The notes beneath the pieces are model-generated. The model had not been told where the DNA came from and did no database searches. It saw only the letters and a program-made list of their open reading frames with translations. From positions 956,079-1,020,078 of the forward strand of contig NZ_JBDIML010000001.1 of the NCBI RefSeq assembly GCF_039614845.1: a stretch of 64,000 nucleotides of DNA, given 5' to 3'. This document shows, in pieces, positions 61,608 through 64,000 of the stretch. The position numbers and the translations under genes were made by a program. This stretch comes from Ornithinibacillus xuwenensis. Its GTDB lineage: Bacteria; Bacillota; Bacilli; Bacillales; Amphibacillaceae. How positions within the stretch are numbered: position 1 is the first letter of the stretch; the number at the start of each line of letters is the position of its first letter.

Positions 61608-63191
61608 ATGATTGATAATTTATTTAATGGATTTACAATCTTAATAGCAGTTGCAGTCTTTCTTGTAATTGCACTTATAGCCGTATTTATTAAGAAGTAT
61701 CGAACAGCAGGGCCAGATGAAGCCTTAATAGTAACTGGTAGCTATCTTGGAGGAAAAACCGTACATACAGATGAATCTGGAAACAAAATTAAGATTATAC
61801 GTGGTGGAGGTACATTTGTACTTCCAGTTTTTCAGCAAGCTGAACCTTTGAGTCTTTTGTCCAGTAAGCTTGATGTAACAACTCCCGAAGTTTATACGGA
61901 ACAGGGTGTACCCGTTATGGCTGATGGTACTGCAATCATTAAGATTGGAGGAACTATTAGCGAAATAGCCACAGCTGCTGAACAGTTTTTAGGGAAAACG
62001 AAAGAAGATAGAGAAAATGAAGCAAAAGAAGTACTAGAAGGTCATCTTCGCTCTATACTTGGGTCTATGACTGTTGAAGAAATTTATAAAAATCGAGAGA
62101 AATTTTCACAAGAAGTTCAACGTGTTGCTTCTCAGGATTTAGCTAAAATGGGGTTAAATATTGTCTCGTTTACGATTAAAGATGTACGTGACAAAAATGG
62201 ATACTTGGAATCCCTAGGTAAACCACGTATTGCTCAAGTAAAGCGAGATGCTGATATTGCCACTGCTGAAGCAGACAAGGAAACACGCATCAAGCAAGCA
62301 GAGGCTTCTAAAGACGCAAAAAAGGCAGAGCTTGAACGAGCGACAGAAATTGCTGAGGCTGAAAAAGAAAATCAGTTAAAAACTGCTGATTATAGACGTG
62401 AGCAGGACATTGCAAAAGCACGTGCCGACCAAGCCTATGATTTAGAAACAGCTCGCGCAAAACAAGAGGTTACAGAGCATGAAATGCAAATTAAGATTAT
62501 TGAGCGTCAAAAACAAATTGAACTAGAAGAAAAAGAAATTCTTCGTCGCGAGAAGCAGTACGATTCTGAAGTTAAGAAAAAGGCAGACGCTGATCGTTAT
62601 GCAGTTGAGCAAGCTGCCATAGCTGATAAAGCGAAACAAATCGCTACAGCAGATGCGAACCAATATCGTATTGAATCCGAAGCAAAGGCAGAAGCTGAAA
62701 AGGTACGTGTTGACGGTCTAGCCAAAGCTGAGGCACAACGAGCACAAGGTGAATCCGAAGCAGATATTATCCGATTAAAAGGGTTAGCCGAAGCAGAAGC
62801 CAAGCGAAAGATTGCTGAAGCGTTTGAACAATATGGTCAAGCGGCTATCCTTGATATGGTTATCCGTATGCTTCCAGAATATGCAAAAGAAATCGCCAGT
62901 CCACTTGGAAATATTGATAAAATAACTGTTGTAGATACCGGTGGTAGCGGTAGTGAAGGTGGAGCTAATAAGGTCACTGGTTATGCTACAGATTTGATGG
63001 CAACACTACAGGAAACCTTAAAAGCTTCTTCTGGGATTGATGTCAAGGAATTACTTGAAGGATTAGTCGGAAATAACAAATTAGCGGTATCAGATCGAGA
63101 TGGACTATCCTATAAATTAAGTGATACCTCCACTAAAAGTAATACTGTAGAGGAATCAACAGAAAAGATTGAAGAAGAAGTTTCAAATTAA
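61608..63191 (+). CDS. floT: Flotillin-like protein FloT
   Basis: A membrane-microdomain scaffold of 527 aa. An N-terminal membrane-anchoring hairpin (about 10-28) leads to an SPFH/Band 7 domain (about 30-200, with GPDEALIVTGSYLGGK and MTVEEIYKNREKFSQEVQ). A long Ala/Glu/Lys coiled coil (about 200-400) with repeated EAEA/KA motifs follows, and a C-terminal tail ends EESTEKIEEEVSN. SD AAGGGGGA. It typically oligomerises and clusters signalling proteins under envelope stress. Confidence 0.95.
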   Translation: MIDNLFNGFTILIAVAVFLVIALIAVFIKKYRTAGPDEALIVTGSYLGGKTVHTDESGNKIKIIRGGGTFVLPVFQQAEPLSLLSSKLDVTTPEVYTEQGVPVMADGTAIIKIGGTISEIATAAEQFLGKTKEDRENEAKEVLEGHLRSILGSMTVEEIYKNREKFSQEVQRVASQDLAKMGLNIVSFTIKDVRDKNGYLESLGKPRIAQVKRDADIATAEADKETRIKQAEASKDAKKAELERATEIAEAEKENQLKTADYRREQDIAKARADQAYDLETARAKQEVTEHEMQIKIIERQKQIELEEKEILRREKQYDSEVKKKADADRYAVEQAAIADKAKQIATADANQYRIESEAKAEAEKVRVDGLAKAEAQRAQGESEADIIRLKGLAEAEAKRKIAEAFEQYGQAAILDMVIRMLPEYAKEIASPLGNIDKITVVDTGGSGSEGGANKVTGYATDLMATLQETLKASSGIDVKELLEGLVGNNKLAVSDRDGLSYKLSDTSTKSNTVEESTEKIEEEVSN

Positions 63192-63329
63192 TTACCCAGG
63201 AGGAACAAACTTTAATAGTTTGTTCCTTATTTATCCTATTACAAATCGTGAAGGATAAAGAGTTAAATTTGATGGGAAACTATAGGCGATATTTGCTCAA
63301 AATCAACAATTTAAAGGATGGTATTTAAT

Positions 63330-63575
63330 ATGGACAATCGAAAGATGATGACATCATTGGTAACAATTGGTGCAGCAGGTGCTGCAATCTATGGTATCTC
63401 AAAAGGGATTAAAAATGGCACCTTTCAAAAAATGCCACAAAGTATTTCTAATTTGATGAGTAATCAAACCATAGAACAAATAGCTAAGCCACTTCAAGGT
63501 ATGTTCCCAATACAACCTAATGCTACCTCACAGAGTATGCAAGAACAAATTGGCAATGATAATAAACAGTGGTAG
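63330..63575 (+). CDS. Small membrane protein, DUF3918/YrzQ-like
   Basis: An 81-aa protein starting MDNRKMMTSLVTIGAAGAAIYGIS, one hydrophobic N-terminal helix, then a Gln/Asn-rich hydrophilic tail. The start is ATG 63330 with SD AAAGGATGG. In B. subtilis the flotillin operon continues with yuaI; that gene is absent here. Resemblance to DUF3918 is tentative. Confidence 0.6.
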   Translation: MDNRKMMTSLVTIGAAGAAIYGISKGIKNGTFQKMPQSISNLMSNQTIEQIAKPLQGMFPIQPNATSQSMQEQIGNDNKQW

Positions 63576-63592
63576 CAATTTTCTTTAGATAG

Positions 63593-63638
63593 AAAAAAGC
63601 CAAGAAGTGATAACATTATCACTTCTTGGCTTTTTTGT
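63593..63638 (-). terminator. Bidirectional terminator at the end of the rRNA operon
   Basis: A 20-bp stem, AAAAAGCCAAGAAGTGATAA / TTATCACTTCTTGGCTTTTT, with a tiny loop. It lies just after the 5S 3' end (minus strand) and also after the small plus-strand gene. Confidence 0.9.
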
Positions 63639-63639
63639 T

Positions 63640-63755
63640 GCCTGGCAACGTCCTACTCTCGCAGGGGCAATGCCCCAACTACCATCGGCGCTGAAGAGCT
63701 TAACTGCTGTGTTCGGTATGGGAACAGGTGTGACCTCTTCGCCTTCATCACCAGA
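63640..63755 (-). rRNA. rrf: 5S ribosomal RNA
   Basis: On the minus strand it starts TCTGGTGATGAAGGCGAAGA, contains CACACCTGTTCCCATACCGAA and AGCTCTTCAGCGCCGATGG, and ends TAGGACGTTGCCAGGC, the standard Bacillus 5S pattern, about 116 nt. The 5' edge is uncertain by a few bases. Confidence 0.95.
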
Positions 63756-63884
63756 CAGGCCTACACGACGTAGGTCGTTCGGGTTTGTTCATAGGAAGTG
63801 AACGGTTTACCCGAACCTCCTTGAACGCTTTTAGCTTTATACCCTGAAAACTAAATAAGCAACACAACGACTCAAAAAGTGTTA

Positions 63885-64000
63885 GTTAAGTCCTCGATCG
63901 ATTAGTATCCGTCAGCTCCACGTGTCACCACGCTTCCACCTCGGACCTATCAACCTCATCGTCTCTGAGGGATCTTACTCACTCGAAGTGATGGGAAGTC
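63885..64000 (-). rRNA. rrl: 23S ribosomal RNA, 3' end (partial)
   Basis: On the minus strand the sequence ends ACTAATCGATCGAGGACTTAAC, the conserved 23S 3' terminus; the gene runs off the right edge. The exact 3' end is estimated. About 130 nt separate it from 5S, with no tRNA between. Confidence 0.93.

Noticed and set aside
63756..63884. tRNA gene in the 23S-5S spacer
   Set aside because: No cloverleaf-like sequence or T-loop GTTCGAATC pattern was found in the roughly 130-nt spacer.

Overview
The window is chromosomal DNA from a low-GC, spore-forming Bacillaceae member. Gene content and protein style fit the Oceanobacillus/Virgibacillus group, but that assignment is inference. Supporting genes include a gerK-type germinant receptor operon, a YjcZ-family sporulation peptide, VanW and SpoIID-like proteins, the aa3 menaquinol oxidase qoxABCD, flotillin with NfeD, and a BCCT osmolyte transporter. 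The window ends in the 3' part of an rRNA operon (5S and the end of 23S) on the minus strand. Start codons include many GTG and TTG codons, mostly chosen here by a strong Shine-Dalgarno (SD) sequence.

Layout. 0-4.2 kb: germinant receptor operon gerKA-KB-KC plus a 52-codon D-type gene with a TTG start. 4.2-10.3 kb (minus): glutamate dehydrogenase, a secondary transporter, a tiny zinc-ribbon protein, thiT behind a TPP riboswitch, and a PepF-type peptidase. 10.3-12.2 kb: an isolated holin/endolysin cassette. 12.2-23.7 kb: YceI, VanW, NDH-2, SpoIID-like protein, pyrP behind a PyrR attenuator, topB, Mn-catalase and an S13 carboxypeptidase. 23.7-25.3 kb: a HTH-TPR regulator followed directly by a 50-aa exported peptide, which looks like a complete RRNPP quorum-sensing cassette. 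25.4-28.5 kb: the convergent yndG-yndH-yndJ operon. 28.6-32.3 kb: an ABC-F ribosome-protection type ATPase with a long attenuator leader, and a chemoreceptor. 32.5-34.6 kb: a lysine riboswitch and terminator ahead of a YtcJ-like amidohydrolase. 34.6-47.6 kb: small hypotheticals, an SOS-controlled Y-family polymerase, type II pantothenate kinase, CBS protein, BCCT carrier, acyl-CoA synthetase, subtilase, UvsE, alpha/beta hydrolase, Hsp20, a YjaZ-like protease and a YjcZ-family peptide. 48.1-52.0 kb: qoxABCD. 52-53.7 kb: small hypotheticals and a coat-like disordered protein. 53.8-59.5 kb: two divergent nucleotide-sugar operons (glycosyltransferase, tandem kinase-like protein and UDP-glucuronate 4-epimerase on one side; galU and ugd on the other). 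59.6-63.6 kb: AprX, NfeD, flotillin and a small membrane protein. 63.6-64.0 kb: terminator, 5S rRNA and the 23S 3' end.

How the parts work together. galU and ugd would make UDP-glucose and UDP-glucuronate, and the divergent epimerase would convert the latter to UDP-galacturonate for the adjacent glycosyltransferase. Regulation by RNA is dense: TPP, PyrR and lysine leaders plus a probable antibiotic-responsive ABC-F attenuator. The strongest candidate for an undescribed system is the HTH-TPR receptor and pro-peptide pair at 23.87-25.31 kb, with two near-perfect palindromes in its promoter region. All family assignments were made by reading the sequence; no database search was run.
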